From contig NZ_JABBGG010000005.1 of the NCBI RefSeq assembly GCF_012927275.1, forward strand, positions 62,001 through 126,000: 64,000 nt of DNA, in the 5' to 3' direction. Position 1 is the stretch's first letter, and each line of letters begins with the position of its first letter. The position numbers and the translations under genes were made by a program. The notes beneath the pieces are model-generated. The model saw nothing but the letters and a program-made list of their open reading frames with translations. It searched no databases and had not been told where the DNA came from. Below, piece after piece: positions 35,638-45,226 of this stretch. This stretch comes from Massilia polaris. Lineage in GTDB: Bacteria > Pseudomonadota > Gammaproteobacteria > Burkholderiales > Burkholderiaceae_D.

Positions 35638-36738
35638 TCAAATGCGCGAGCTGTCGATAATCCCGCCGCCCAGGCACACATCGCCGTCATACAGCACGGC
35701 CGACTGCCCCGGCGTCACCGCCCATTGCGGATCGGTGAAATCCAGCGCAAACCGGTCCATCCCCTGCGGCGCCACATGGCACGCCACATCGGCCTGGCGA
35801 TAGCGCGTCTTGGCCGACAGCGCACGCGCCACCGGCGGCTCGCCCGCGATCCAGCTGGCCTGGCCAGCTTGCAGCGACGCCGACAGCAGCCACGGGTGGT
35901 CATGCCCCTGCACGATCCACAGCGTGTTGGTTTCGACGTCCTTGCGCGCGACGAACCACGGCTCGCTGGTGCCGTCATCGTTCTTGTACTTCTTCATGCC
36001 GCCCACGCCGATGCCCTTGCGCTGGCCCAGCGTGTAGAACGACAGCCCCACGTGCTCGCCCACCACGGTGCCGTCGTCGGTCTTCATCTGGCCCGGCTTG
36101 TACGACAGGTAGCGGTTCAAAAAGTCGCGGAACGGGCGCTCGCCGATAAAGCAGATGCCGGTCGAGTCCTTCTTGGCCGCATTCGGCAGCGCCAGGCGCT
36201 CGGCGATCTTGCGCACTTCGGTCTTCGGGATTTCGCCGAGCGGGAACAGCGTCTTCGACAACTGCGCCTGGTTCAGGCGGTGCAGGAAGTAGCTCTGGTC
36301 CTTGGTCGCGTCGACGGCCTTGAGCAGCTCGAAGCGGCCGGCGTTTTCACGCACGCGGGCATAGTGGCCGGTCGCGATCAGGTCGGCGCCCAGGTGCATC
36401 GCGTGGTCCAGGAAGGCCTTGAACTTGATCTCGGCGTTGCACAGCACGTCCGGATTCGGCGTGCGGCCGGCCTGGTATTCGCGCAGGAACTCGGCGAACA
36501 CGCGGTCCTTGTATTCGGCGGCGAAGTTGACGGCTTCGATGTCGACGCCGACCACGTCGGCCACGCTGGCCGCGTCGATCCAGTCCTGGCGCGACGAGCA
36601 GAATTCGGAGTCGTCGTCGTCTTCCCAGTTCTTCATGAACAGGCCGATGACTTCATAGCCCTGCTCCTTCAGCATCCACGCCGCGACCGAGGAATCGACT
36701 CCTCCCGACATGCCGATCACGACTTTTTTCTTGCTCAT
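35638..36738 (-). CDS. mnmA: tRNA-specific 2-thiouridylase
   Basis: A 366-residue enzyme that thiolates U34 of tRNA-Glu, -Gln and -Lys. The PP-loop SGGVDS (residues 11-16) binds ATP; Cys100 ([12 protein letters not shown]) and Cys196 (GICFIGER) match the catalytic Cys pair of E. coli MnmA (102 and 199). Start at 36738 comes one base after the nudJ stop, so it is translationally coupled; an in-frame ATG at 36750 overlaps nudJ. The nudJ-mnmA order is the same as in E. coli. Confidence 0.97.
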   Translation of the reverse strand: MSKKKVVIGMSGGVDSSVAAWMLKEQGYEVIGLFMKNWEDDDDSEFCSSRQDWIDAASVADVVGVDIEAVNFAAEYKDRVFAEFLREYQAGRTPNPDVLCNAEIKFKAFLDHAMHLGADLIATGHYARVRENAGRFELLKAVDATKDQSYFLHRLNQAQLSKTLFPLGEIPKTEVRKIAERLALPNAAKKDSTGICFIGERPFRDFLNRYLSYKPGQMKTDDGTVVGEHVGLSFYTLGQRKGIGVGGMKKYKNDDGTSEPWFVARKDVETNTLWIVQGHDHPWLLSASLQAGQASWIAGEPPVARALSAKTRYRQADVACHVAPQGMDRFALDFTDPQWAVTPGQSAVLYDGDVCLGGGIIDSSRI

Positions 36739-36739
36739 T

Positions 36740-37243
36740 TCAGGTGGCATCCGTTTTTAGTGAGAGCCCGTCCTCGAATACCGAGGAGTGGGTGTGCAGC
36801 AGGTCCAGCGCGGCGCGTTTGCCGGCCAGGTAATCGTCGACGCAGGTGAGCACGATCGGGCTGCGGTGGCGTTCCTGGCAGGCGGCGATCTCGTCGCGCG
36901 TCATCCACATCGTGCGCAGGATGCCATGGTCGAGCGGCTGGTCGTATTCCTTGCCCGCTGCGCCGCAGAAGGTGAAGCGCAGGTAGGTGACGTCGGTGCC
37001 GCGCCGCTTCGAAGTGTAGCGCGACATGTACATGCCGACCAGTGCGTGCGGGATGAACTCGTGCGCCGTCTCTTCCATCACTTCGCGGATCACCGCCTGT
37101 TCCAGTGTCTCGAGCGGGTCGAGGTGGCCGGCGGGCTGGTTGACACGCACGCCTTCACTGGTCTCTTCTTCAATCAGCAAAAAACGGCCGTCGCGCTCGA
37201 TGATCGCGGCGACGGTAACTGACGGTCTCCAGGTGTGTGGCAT
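36740..37243 (-). CDS. nudJ: NUDIX hydrolase, NudJ-like
   Basis: A 167-residue NUDIX protein. The box begins at Gly39 ([20 protein letters not shown]) with Glu45, Arg53-Glu54 and Glu57-Glu58; the final Gly of the consensus is replaced by His (AHEFI). The start [20 protein letters not shown] and the position just before mnmA match E. coli NudJ, a phosphatase acting on nucleoside di- and triphosphates and HMP-pyrophosphate. Substrate not proven here. Confidence 0.88.
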   Translation of the reverse strand: MPHTWRPSVTVAAIIERDGRFLLIEEETSEGVRVNQPAGHLDPLETLEQAVIREVMEETAHEFIPHALVGMYMSRYTSKRRGTDVTYLRFTFCGAAGKEYDQPLDHGILRTMWMTRDEIAACQERHRSPIVLTCVDDYLAGKRAALDLLHTHSSVFEDGLSLKTDAT

Positions 37244-37406
37244 GTGCGCCCCTCAAAATTGAAGCCGACATTCTACCTTGGCCCCGCATCGGTTGCTCAC
37301 GAGCGGCCCGAAAATCCCGGATTGCCCTTTGATTAAGGTTGCGGCATTTTGTATTCACAATTTACGTGTACTATCTTATCAATCAATTCATTTCACGGAG
37401 GCATTT

Positions 37407-38519
37407 ATGAGGATAGGCATACCCGCTGAAACGCGGGCTGGCGAAACCCGTGTCGCGGCTACCCCCGAGACAGTGAAGAAGCTGGCGGCGAAGCACCAGG
37501 TGGTTGTGCAGTCGGGTGCAGGCGTGGCGGCTTCGGTCATTGACGAGGCCTATGCGGCGGCCGGCGCAACCATCGGCAGCGCCGCCGACGCCTTCGGCTG
37601 CGACGTCGTGCTGAAGGTGCGCGCACCTGGCGCCGACGAGCGCGCGCTGATGAAGCAGGGTGCAGTCTTGATCGGTATGCTCAATCCTTTCGATGCCGAG
37701 AACACCGCTGCGATGGCCGCCTCCGGCCTGAGCGCGTTCGCCCTCGAAGCCGTGCCGCGCATCACACGCGCGCAATCGATGGACGTGCTGTCCTCGCAGG
37801 CCAACATCGCCGGCTACAAGGCCATGATGGTCGCCGCCAACACTTACCAGCGCTTCATGCCGATGCTGATGACGGCCGCGGGCACCGTGAAAGCGGCGCG
37901 CGTGCTGATCATGGGCGTGGGCGTGGCCGGCCTGCAGGCCATCGCCACCGCCAAGCGCCTCGGCGCCGTGATCGAGGCGTCCGACGTGCGCCCGCCGGTC
38001 AAGGAACAGGTCGAGTCGCTGGGCGCCAAGTTCATCGACGTGCCTTACCTGACCGATGAAGAGAAGGAAATCGCCCAGGGCGCCGGCGGCTACGCGCGCG
38101 CCATGCCGGCCGACTGGATGCGCCGCCAGGCCGAACTGGTACACGAGCGCGCCAAGCTGGCCGACATCATCATCACTACCGCGCTGATCCCGGGCCGCCC
38201 GGCGCCAGTGCTGATCTCGGAAGAAACCGTGAAGGCGATGAAGCCAGGCTCGGTGATCGTCGACCTGGCCGTCTCGCAGGGCGGCAACTGTCCGCTGTCG
38301 GAGCTGAACAAGACCGTCGTCAGGCACGGCGTGTCAATCGTCGGCGAGCCTGACCTGGCGACGCTGGTGGCGGCCGACGCTTCCGCGCTGTACGCGCGCA
38401 ACGTGCTCGACTTCCTCAAGCTGGTCATCGACAAGGACGACAATCTCGTGATCGACCGCGAGGATGAGATCCTGAAAGCGACGCTGTTGTGCGCCGGCGG
38501 CGACGTGCTGCGTAAATAA
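37407..38519 (+). CDS. pntAA: NAD(P) transhydrogenase subunit alpha, part 1 (NAD(H)-binding)
   Basis: A 370-residue soluble domain I of proton-translocating transhydrogenase, homologous to the alanine dehydrogenase/PNT family: MRIGIPAETRAGETRVAATPETV at the start, MGVGVAGLQAIATAKRLGAVIEASDVR for NAD binding, and a C-terminal TLVAADASALYARNVLDFL. In this organism PntA is split into two polypeptides. The ATG follows ACGGAGGCATTT. It heads the pntAA-pntAB-pntB operon, which transfers hydride from NADH to NADP+ using the proton gradient. Confidence 0.95.
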   Translation: MRIGIPAETRAGETRVAATPETVKKLAAKHQVVVQSGAGVAASVIDEAYAAAGATIGSAADAFGCDVVLKVRAPGADERALMKQGAVLIGMLNPFDAENTAAMAASGLSAFALEAVPRITRAQSMDVLSSQANIAGYKAMMVAANTYQRFMPMLMTAAGTVKAARVLIMGVGVAGLQAIATAKRLGAVIEASDVRPPVKEQVESLGAKFIDVPYLTDEEKEIAQGAGGYARAMPADWMRRQAELVHERAKLADIIITTALIPGRPAPVLISEETVKAMKPGSVIVDLAVSQGGNCPLSELNKTVVRHGVSIVGEPDLATLVAADASALYARNVLDFLKLVIDKDDNLVIDREDEILKATLLCAGGDVLRK

Positions 38520-38537
38520 CAAGGACGGGAGAATCAC

Positions 38538-38852
38538 ATGGAAATCAGCCATACCATCATCAACCTGATCATCTTCGTGCTGGCCATCTACGTCGGCTAC
38601 CACGTGGTCTGGACCGTCACCCCGGCGCTGCATACGCCGCTGATGGCAGTCACCAACGCGATCTCCGCGATCATCATCGTCGGCGCCATGCTGGCGGCCG
38701 CGCTCACCGAGGGCCTGCTTGGCCAGGTGGCCGGCACGATCGCGGTGGCGCTGGCAGCCGTCAACGTGTTCGGCGGCTTCCTCGTCACCCAGCGCATGCT
38801 CGAGATGTTCAAGAAAAAAGAGCCGAAAGCTAAAGCGGGAGAGCGGGCATGA
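38538..38852 (+). CDS. pntAB: NAD(P) transhydrogenase subunit alpha, part 2 (membrane)
   Basis: A 104-residue membrane segment (alpha-2) with three helices: [40 protein letters not shown] and [17 protein letters not shown], followed by a short basic tail ([13 protein letters not shown]). It forms part of the proton channel with PntB. ATGA overlap with pntB. Confidence 0.95.
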   Translation: MEISHTIINLIIFVLAIYVGYHVVWTVTPALHTPLMAVTNAISAIIIVGAMLAAALTEGLLGQVAGTIAVALAAVNVFGGFLVTQRMLEMFKKKEPKAKAGERA

Positions 38853-40303
38853 ACTTCATCAGCTTGAACCTGGTAACGCTGCTGTACCTGGTCGCGTCGG
38901 TCTGCTTCATCCAGGCGCTCAAGGGCCTGTCCTCGCCATCCACCGCGCGTGCCGGCAACGCCTTCGGCATGACCGGCATGGCCATCGCCACCGTCACCAC
39001 CGTGGCGCTGATCCTCAAGCTCAAGGCCGAAATGGCCACGGGCACGATGGGCTACGGCCTGGTCATCCTCGGCCTTGTGGTTGGCGGCGGCATCGGCGCG
39101 TTCGCGGCCAAGAAGGTCGAAATGACCAAGATGCCGGAACTGGTCGCGGCGATGCACTCGCTGATCGGCCTTGCCGCTGTCTGCATCGCGGTCGCCGTGG
39201 TGTCGGAGCCGTGGGTATTCCAGATCACCGAGCGCGGCGTCGCGCTGCCGTTCGGTAACCGCCTCGAGCTGTTCATCGGTACGTTTGTGGGCGCCGTCAC
39301 CTTCTCCGGATCGGTGATCGCATTCGGCAAGCTGTCGGGCAAATACAAGTTCCGCCTGTTCCAGGGCGCGCCGGTCAGCTTCCCCGGCCAGCACATGTTC
39401 AACCTGGCGATCGCCATCGCGATCGTCGTGCTGGGACTGGTGTTCTGCTTCTCCGAAGGCGCCGAGCCGGCCTGGACGCCGTTTGTCATCATGGCGATCC
39501 TGTCGTTCATCCTGGGCGTGCTGATCATCATCCCGATCGGCGGCGCGGACATGCCGGTGGTCGTGTCGATGTTGAACAGCTATTCGGGCTGGGCGGCTGC
39601 GGGCATCGGCTTCTCGCTGAATAACTCGATGCTGATCATCGCCGGTTCGCTGGTCGGCTCAAGCGGTGCGATCCTGTCGTACATCATGTGCAAGGCGATG
39701 AACCGTTCGTTCTTCAACGTGATCCTCGGCGGCTTCGGCGGCGAGGCTGCTGTCACGGGCGGCGCCGCGCAGGAGCAGCGCCCGGTCAAATCCGGTTCGG
39801 CCGACGATGCTGCCTTCATCATGAGCAATGCGGAATCCGTCATCATCGTTCCGGGCTATGGCCTGGCGGTGGCGCGCGCGCAGCACGCGCTCAAGGAGCT
39901 GGTCGAAAAGCTGACCCATCAGGGGGTGTCGGTGAAGTACGCGATCCATCCGGTGGCAGGACGCATGCCCGGACACATGAACGTGCTGCTGGCCGAAGCC
40001 GAGGTGCCGTACGACCAGGTGTTCGAGATGGAGGACATCAACGGCGAATTCGGCCAGACCGACGTGGTGCTGGTGCTCGGCGCGAACGACGTGGTAAACC
40101 CGGCGGCGAAGGATCCGAAGTCGCCGATCGCCGGCATGCCGATCCTCGAGGCGTACAAGGCCAAGAGCATCATCGTCAACAAGCGCTCGATGGCTTCCGG
40201 CTACGCAGGCCTGGATAACGACCTGTTCTACCAGCCGAATACGATGATGGTGTTCGGCGATGCGAAGAAGGTGCTGGAGTCGATGGTCAAGGCCGTCGGG
40301 TAA
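38849..40303 (+). CDS. pntB: NAD(P) transhydrogenase subunit beta
   Basis: A 484-residue protein: nine or so membrane helices (residues 1-275) and a soluble NADP(H)-binding domain III with [41 protein letters not shown] and [17 protein letters not shown]. Length and motifs are complete. It completes the pnt operon; the start overlaps pntAB by four bases. Confidence 0.97.
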   Translation: MNFISLNLVTLLYLVASVCFIQALKGLSSPSTARAGNAFGMTGMAIATVTTVALILKLKAEMATGTMGYGLVILGLVVGGGIGAFAAKKVEMTKMPELVAAMHSLIGLAAVCIAVAVVSEPWVFQITERGVALPFGNRLELFIGTFVGAVTFSGSVIAFGKLSGKYKFRLFQGAPVSFPGQHMFNLAIAIAIVVLGLVFCFSEGAEPAWTPFVIMAILSFILGVLIIIPIGGADMPVVVSMLNSYSGWAAAGIGFSLNNSMLIIAGSLVGSSGAILSYIMCKAMNRSFFNVILGGFGGEAAVTGGAAQEQRPVKSGSADDAAFIMSNAESVIIVPGYGLAVARAQHALKELVEKLTHQGVSVKYAIHPVAGRMPGHMNVLLAEAEVPYDQVFEMEDINGEFGQTDVVLVLGANDVVNPAAKDPKSPIAGMPILEAYKAKSIIVNKRSMASGYAGLDNDLFYQPNTMMVFGDAKKVLESMVKAVG

Positions 40304-40323
40304 ACAGGCATCCGCCGTTCCGG

Positions 40324-41241
40324 CTATGCCGCCTCGACCCGGTTGCGCCCGCCGTTCTTGGCGACGTACAACGCGCAATCGGCATTCGCCAGCGCTTCTT
40401 CCAGCGCGCTCCCCGGCATCATCGTGGCCACGCCGATGCTGACTGTCGCGCACACTTCGCAGTTGTCGTCGGCCCGGATCGGGCTGGCGGCAATCGCTTC
40501 GCGGATCCGCTGCGCGATCCCGATCGCCGTCTCGGCCTGCGTCTCCGGGAACAGCAAACCGAATTCCTCCCCGCCGATGCGCGCGACAAAATCGGTCGCG
40601 CGCGCAGCATCGATGATCCGCCTGGCCACCGCGCGCAGCACGGTATCGCCGACCGGATGGCCATGGTCGTCGTTGATGTTCTTGAAGTGGTCGATGTCGG
40701 CGATGCCCACGGCGACCGGCATGCCGCTGCGCTGCGCCCGCGCCATCATCTGCATCGCTTCCGCGTCGAACGCGCGCCGGTTCGCGATTTTGGTCAGCGA
40801 ATCGGTCATGGCTTCCTGTTCAAGCCGCGCCAGCAATGCCGCGTTCTTATTCTCTATGCGCCGGCGCGTCCGCAAGTCCTCGAGGAAGGCGCCGAAGTAG
40901 CGCAGCCCGTCGTGCTCGCCGAGGTCGAGCGCTTTCATTTCGATGGGGATCGCCTTGCCGCTTTTATGGTGGATCGAAAATTCGCGCACCTTGCCGAGCA
41001 CCGCCGCCGGCTTTCCGCCCTGCTCGAGCATGCGCAGGTAATCGGTATGGTAGGCGGCCATCGCGTCCGGCAGCAGGGCATCGAGCGATTTTCCCAGCAG
41101 GTCGGGTTCGCTGCGGCCACATAGCGCCTGGAGTGACTGGTTGGCGTAGCGGATCCGGCAGTGCTCATCAACGATGACGACTGCGTCGAGCGACTCTTCA
41201 ATGAGGGCCGACATCAACGATGCGGGCAGGGCGGTAGGCAT
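40324..41241 (-). CDS. PAS-GGDEF diguanylate cyclase
   Basis: A 305-residue cytoplasmic protein. PAS domain at residues 10-125 (ALIEESLDAVVIVDEHCRIRYAN...) and GGDEF domain from 144 to the end. The active site is GGEEF (223-227), metal-binding Asp182 lies in ADIDHFK, and an inhibitory I-site RATD (214-217) sits five residues before it. So it should make cyclic di-GMP from GTP and be subject to product inhibition. The PAS ligand is unknown; no heme- or FAD-specific residue is obvious. It faces the pntB end and has no partner gene. Confidence 0.93.
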   Translation of the reverse strand: MPTALPASLMSALIEESLDAVVIVDEHCRIRYANQSLQALCGRSEPDLLGKSLDALLPDAMAAYHTDYLRMLEQGGKPAAVLGKVREFSIHHKSGKAIPIEMKALDLGEHDGLRYFGAFLEDLRTRRRIENKNAALLARLEQEAMTDSLTKIANRRAFDAEAMQMMARAQRSGMPVAVGIADIDHFKNINDDHGHPVGDTVLRAVARRIIDAARATDFVARIGGEEFGLLFPETQAETAIGIAQRIREAIAASPIRADDNCEVCATVSIGVATMMPGSALEEALANADCALYVAKNGGRNRVEAA

Positions 41242-41300
41242 GATAGCGCGCGGTCGGGGGCGTCGCTACATTCTGCCACCACTGCGAAATTCTTGCCATT

Positions 41301-41969
41301 CTACGCCTCGGCAACCGCCACCTGCATCTGCCCGACGATCGTACGGCGCGACTCGCGCCAGAAAAACCATGCGATGGCCGCGATGCCCAGCGCCGACGGG
41401 AGCAGCTGCGACCAAGGCTGCCCCTGCGGGAACAGGTTGCCCGCCGCAGCCGACAGCATCGAAAACAATGAGGCCACCAGTTTGTAGATGTGTTCGTAGC
41501 GCCAGAGCGTTGCATGCCATGCGCGCGGGAATAGCCAGCGCAGCGCGTCATAGGCGATCAGGGCGAACAGTGCGGCGAGGGTTGCGTAGACGACAACCGG
41601 TGCGCTTTCGCGGGTGGAATTCGTGAGTACCAGCGGCACCAGGCTGATCGCCCACCAGGCCGCGCCCGCACCCAGCATGGCGTCGACCTGGTTGGGACCG
41701 GCAGCTTTGGTATAGACGGCGCGCCATCCGCTCAATAACTGGTACAGCACCAGTACGGTCAACACCGCGAACAGGGGCATGAAGCGGAAGACCGCGTTGC
41801 CGACGACCGCGGAGGCGCAGACGGCCAGCGTGAACCAGGCGAACAGGCGTCCGCGTTTGCGGTGGGAGGGGGTTCCTTTGGCTGCCGCGAGGAGCCAGAA
41901 CCCAATGGCCATGGCGATCGTCCCGGCGCCAACATGCACACCAATATTCAGCAAATGCGGAGAAATCAT
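41301..41969 (-). CDS. DUF2306-like membrane protein
   Basis: A 222-residue inner-membrane protein with about seven helices. The start HVGAGTIAMAIGFWLLAAAKGTPSHRKRGRLFAW (His, then HRKRGR after the second helix) is the pattern of DUF2306-type proteins. Function unknown. Next to the ubiH operon but separated by 42 bases. Confidence 0.75.
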   Translation of the reverse strand: MISPHLLNIGVHVGAGTIAMAIGFWLLAAAKGTPSHRKRGRLFAWFTLAVCASAVVGNAVFRFMPLFAVLTVLVLYQLLSGWRAVYTKAAGPNQVDAMLGAGAAWWAISLVPLVLTNSTRESAPVVVYATLAALFALIAYDALRWLFPRAWHATLWRYEHIYKLVASLFSMLSAAAGNLFPQGQPWSQLLPSALGIAAIAWFFWRESRRTIVGQMQVAVAEA

Positions 41970-42011
41970 CGAGCCTCCTGTTTGATGGGCTGTTGACCCG
42001 TGCGCGCCGGT

Positions 42012-43169
42012 TTAAGGGGCGCGATGTCCAAACATCATGGTTTCCGCCAGCAGTGTACGGGCCGGGCCCACCGTGTCGAGCACGCCCAGCGCAAGACCGA
42101 GCAGCGCCTGCGAGCGGCCGCCGCTGGCGAACACGCGCGCCATCGCGTCGGTCAGCCCGACCACCAGTCCGCGGTCGCGCTTGCGCTCTGCGGCAAAGCG
42201 CGCCAGCACGCCAGGCGTCGCTTCGCGCGCCAGCATGCGCGCAAGCACGGCAGCGTCGCGCAGGCCCAGGTTCAGGCCCTGGCCTGCTACCGGGTGCAGC
42301 GTTTGCGCCGCATTGCCGATGGCGACCGTGCGCGCGGTGGCGGCGGCGTCGGCGTTCAGGCCAAGCGGGTAGGAGACGCGCCGGGTTGCGCCGACAAAGC
42401 GGCCGAGGCGGGTGCCGAAAGCCTGGCCCAGCTCGGACAAGAATTCCTTATCGTCGAGCGCCAGCAGGGCTTCCGCGCGTTCAGGGCGCACGCACCATAC
42501 CAGCGCGTACTGCTGGCCATCGGCCCCATCCTGCGGCAGCAGGGCCAGCGGACCTTCGTCGGTGAACCGTTCGTAGGCGCGGTGCGAGATTGGCGCATTG
42601 GTGCTGACGCGCGCGATCACGGCGGTCTGGCCATAGTCGCGCTGGCGCGTCCGCGCTTCCTGTGCGCCGAACACGCCGCCTTCGGCCTGCACCGCCAGCG
42701 ATGCGCCGACCTCGCGGCCGTCTTCGAGGCGTAGCACCACGCCGTCGCCATCTTCCACGGCGCCGGCGACGCGGGCCGGGCGCGTGATCTCGATGCCGAG
42801 GCCGTCGCAGACGGATGCCAGCACGCCGGCCACGTCGCCGTAGCGCGCCACATAGCCCAGCGCAGGCACTTTATGGTCGCCGCGCTCGATCATGCTGCGG
42901 CCTAAGTGGCCGCTCCGCGATACGTGGATTTCATGGATTGGTGTCGAATCGACCGGCCATGCGCCGATCGCTTCGAGCAGCTGGCGGCTGCCGTAAGACA
43001 GCGCGATCGAGCGCGGGTCGGACAGCGCCAGCGCGAGCGGCCTGGCGTCGAGCAGCGCGATCGTATGCGGCGCCATGCCGCGCTTGACCAGCAGGGCGGC
43101 GAGCGCCATGCCGACCGGGCCGGCGCCGCAGATCGCGACGTCGAGTTTGTTGTCTGCGGCTTCCATCAT
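42012..43169 (-). CDS. ubiH: UbiH-family FAD-dependent ubiquinone hydroxylase
   Basis: A 385-residue flavoprotein monooxygenase. N-terminal dinucleotide motif AICGAGPVGMALAALLVKRG (residues 10-29), a central DGREVGASLAVQAEGG region, and the family signature HPVAGQGLNLGLRDAAVLARML. It hydroxylates the ring of a ubiquinone precursor. The pepP-ubiH neighbourhood, the same as in E. coli, favours UbiH over UbiF or UbiI, but position specificity is not proven. The start overlaps the pepP stop. Confidence 0.85.
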   Translation of the reverse strand: MMEAADNKLDVAICGAGPVGMALAALLVKRGMAPHTIALLDARPLALALSDPRSIALSYGSRQLLEAIGAWPVDSTPIHEIHVSRSGHLGRSMIERGDHKVPALGYVARYGDVAGVLASVCDGLGIEITRPARVAGAVEDGDGVVLRLEDGREVGASLAVQAEGGVFGAQEARTRQRDYGQTAVIARVSTNAPISHRAYERFTDEGPLALLPQDGADGQQYALVWCVRPERAEALLALDDKEFLSELGQAFGTRLGRFVGATRRVSYPLGLNADAAATARTVAIGNAAQTLHPVAGQGLNLGLRDAAVLARMLAREATPGVLARFAAERKRDRGLVVGLTDAMARVFASGGRSQALLGLALGVLDTVGPARTLLAETMMFGHRAP

Positions 43170-44497
43170 CCGTGTTGCATCGCCTTCTCGATATCGGCGA
43201 CCAGCTTCGGCGCGGCGCCGCTGAGGATTTTGCGGCCGGAAGCAGTGACCACCACGTCGTCCTCGATGCGGATGCCGATGTTCCAGAACTGTTCGGGCAC
43301 GCCCGGCGCGGGCCGCACGTAGAGGCCCGGTTCCACCGTCAGCGCCATGCCCGGCTGCAGGATGCGCGATGGGCGCTCGTCCAGCGTCACGTCGCGGTAG
43401 GCGCCGGCATCGTGCACGTCGAGCCCGAGCCAGTGGCCGGTGCCGTGCATGTAGAACTGCGCGAACGCGCGTTCCGCGACCACATCGTCGACGCCGCCGA
43501 ACTTCGCCTTGTCGAGCAGGCCGAAGTCGAGCATGCCCTGCGCCAGCACCTTCAGCGCGGCGTCATGGATGGCGCTGTAGCGCTGGCCCGGCACGATGGC
43601 GGCCAGCGCCGCCGACTGCGCGGCGAGCACCAGTTCGTACAGTTGTTTCTGCGGTGCGCTGAAGCGCCCGTTCACCGGCCAGGTCCGGGTGATGTCGGAT
43701 GCGTAGCTATCGAATTCGCAGCCGGCGTCGATCAGGACCAGGTCGCCGTCGCGCGTTTGCGCGTTGTTGGCGTTGTAGTGGAGCACGCAGGCATGCGCGC
43801 CCGACGCCACGATCGACGCGTAAGCTGGCGACTGGGCGCCGCTGCGGCGGAATTCGTGCAGCAGTTCCGCTTCGATCTCGTATTCGAACATGCCGGGTCG
43901 CGTGGCGCGCATCGCGCGTTCGTGCGCGCGGGCCGAGATGTCGGCGGCGCGCTGCATCAGCGCCTGCTCATGTTCGTCCTTGAATACGCGCATTTCATCG
44001 AGCAGCACCAGCAGGTCATGCACGCTGGCGGGCGCGGTCACGCCGCTGCGCGACAGGCCGCGCACCTTGTCCATCCATCCCTTGATGCGCGCGTCGAAAG
44101 CGGCGCTGTGCGCCAGCGGGCAGTACAGCGCGGCGGCATTGGCGAGCAGCCTGGGCAGCTCGCTGTCGATGTCGTCGATGGCATACGCTTCATCGAAACC
44201 GAAGGCTGCGCGCGCGGCCTCGGGGCCATAGCGGAAGCCGTCCCAGATTTCGCGCTCGGCGTTTTTCTGGCGGCAGAACAGGATCGAGCGCGAAGGCGTG
44301 CTGCCCTGCGCGGCCACCAGTACCGCCACGGCTTCAGGTTCGGTAAAGCCGGTCAGGTAGTAGAAGTAGCTGTCGTGGCGATAGGGGTAATCGCTGTCGG
44401 CATTGCGCGGCACTTCGGGCGCGGTGGCGAGGATTGCGACCGCGCCTGCAGGCATCTGCCCGCAGACCAGCGCCCGCCGCGCCGCATGGTGTTTCAC
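43166..44497 (-). CDS. pepP: Xaa-Pro aminopeptidase P
   Basis: A 443-residue metallopeptidase (E. coli PepP 441) that removes N-terminal residues before proline. Metal ligands are recognisable in LIDAGCEFDSYASDITRTWP (two Asp), HGTGHWLGLDVHD (His), TVEPGLY (Glu) and IRIEDDV (Glu). I choose a GTG start at 44497 because AAGGT sits 7 bases upstream, the overlap with murU (GTGA) indicates coupling, and the length then fits; upstream extension is Arg/Gly-rich and foreign to the family. Confidence 0.93.
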   Translation of the reverse strand: MKHHAARRALVCGQMPAGAVAILATAPEVPRNADSDYPYRHDSYFYYLTGFTEPEAVAVLVAAQGSTPSRSILFCRQKNAEREIWDGFRYGPEAARAAFGFDEAYAIDDIDSELPRLLANAAALYCPLAHSAAFDARIKGWMDKVRGLSRSGVTAPASVHDLLVLLDEMRVFKDEHEQALMQRAADISARAHERAMRATRPGMFEYEIEAELLHEFRRSGAQSPAYASIVASGAHACVLHYNANNAQTRDGDLVLIDAGCEFDSYASDITRTWPVNGRFSAPQKQLYELVLAAQSAALAAIVPGQRYSAIHDAALKVLAQGMLDFGLLDKAKFGGVDDVVAERAFAQFYMHGTGHWLGLDVHDAGAYRDVTLDERPSRILQPGMALTVEPGLYVRPAPGVPEQFWNIGIRIEDDVVVTASGRKILSGAAPKLVADIEKAMQHG

Positions 44498-45213
44498 GCG
44501 ATTACCTTCTTTGCCAGCGGGGCGTTGAGTTCCTCCAGCTGCGCGATGGTGCCGACGTTGACCCATTCGCCCATATAGACTTCACCGCCGGCCAGGCCGC
44601 GGTCGGCGTAATCGCGCATCAGGTTGCCGAGGCGCGCGCGTTCGCCCGGCTTGATGTGCGCGAACATCTCGGGACGGTAGACGCCGATGTTCGCGAAGTT
44701 CCACTTCGGCGTGCCTTCGTTCGCCACCGAGTACATGGTGAGCGCGAAGTCGCCTTGCGGGTTGTGCCACGGGTTCGGCGTCAGGTACAGCCAGCAAGCG
44801 TCGCGTTGATCAGGCGGGTAAGGATTGCCCAGCGCGTCCTTTTCGGCCAATACGTCCTTGACCTGTTCGAAGTCGAAGTAAGGGCAGTAGATATCGCCCG
44901 ACACCGCCACGAAAGGCTGGTCGCCCAGCAGGTGCAGCGCGTTGGCGATGCCGCCTGCCGTTTCCAGCGCGGTTTCCTCGCGCGAGTAGACGATGCGCGC
45001 GCCGTACTTGCTGCCGTCGCCCAGTTCTTCCTCGATCATGTGGCCGAGGTGGGCGTGGTTGATGACGATCTCGGTGATCCCGGCGCGCACCAGGTTCAGC
45101 ACGTGCCAGGTGATCAGGGGGCGGCCGCGCACTTTGAGCAGCGGCTTGGGGCAGGTGTCCGTCAGCGGACGCATACGCTCGCCGCGGCCAGCGGCAAAAA
45201 TCATGGCTTTCAT
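44494..45213 (-). CDS. murU: N-acetylmuramate-1-phosphate uridylyltransferase
   Basis: A 239-residue nucleotidyltransferase starting KAMIFAAGRGERMRPLTDTCPKPLLKVRGRPL, the pyrophosphorylase loop of the family, with VSGDIYCPYF for metal binding. Together with AmgK, encoded 13 bases upstream, it converts recycled MurNAc to UDP-MurNAc, bypassing fosfomycin-sensitive de novo synthesis. The pair beside lptD is the same as in pseudomonads, which supports the assignment over a general sugar-nucleotide transferase. Confidence 0.9.
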   Translation of the reverse strand: MKAMIFAAGRGERMRPLTDTCPKPLLKVRGRPLITWHVLNLVRAGITEIVINHAHLGHMIEEELGDGSKYGARIVYSREETALETAGGIANALHLLGDQPFVAVSGDIYCPYFDFEQVKDVLAEKDALGNPYPPDQRDACWLYLTPNPWHNPQGDFALTMYSVANEGTPKWNFANIGVYRPEMFAHIKPGERARLGNLMRDYADRGLAGGEVYMGEWVNVGTIAQLEELNAPLAKKVIA

Positions 45214-45226
45214 TGATGCCTTGCTG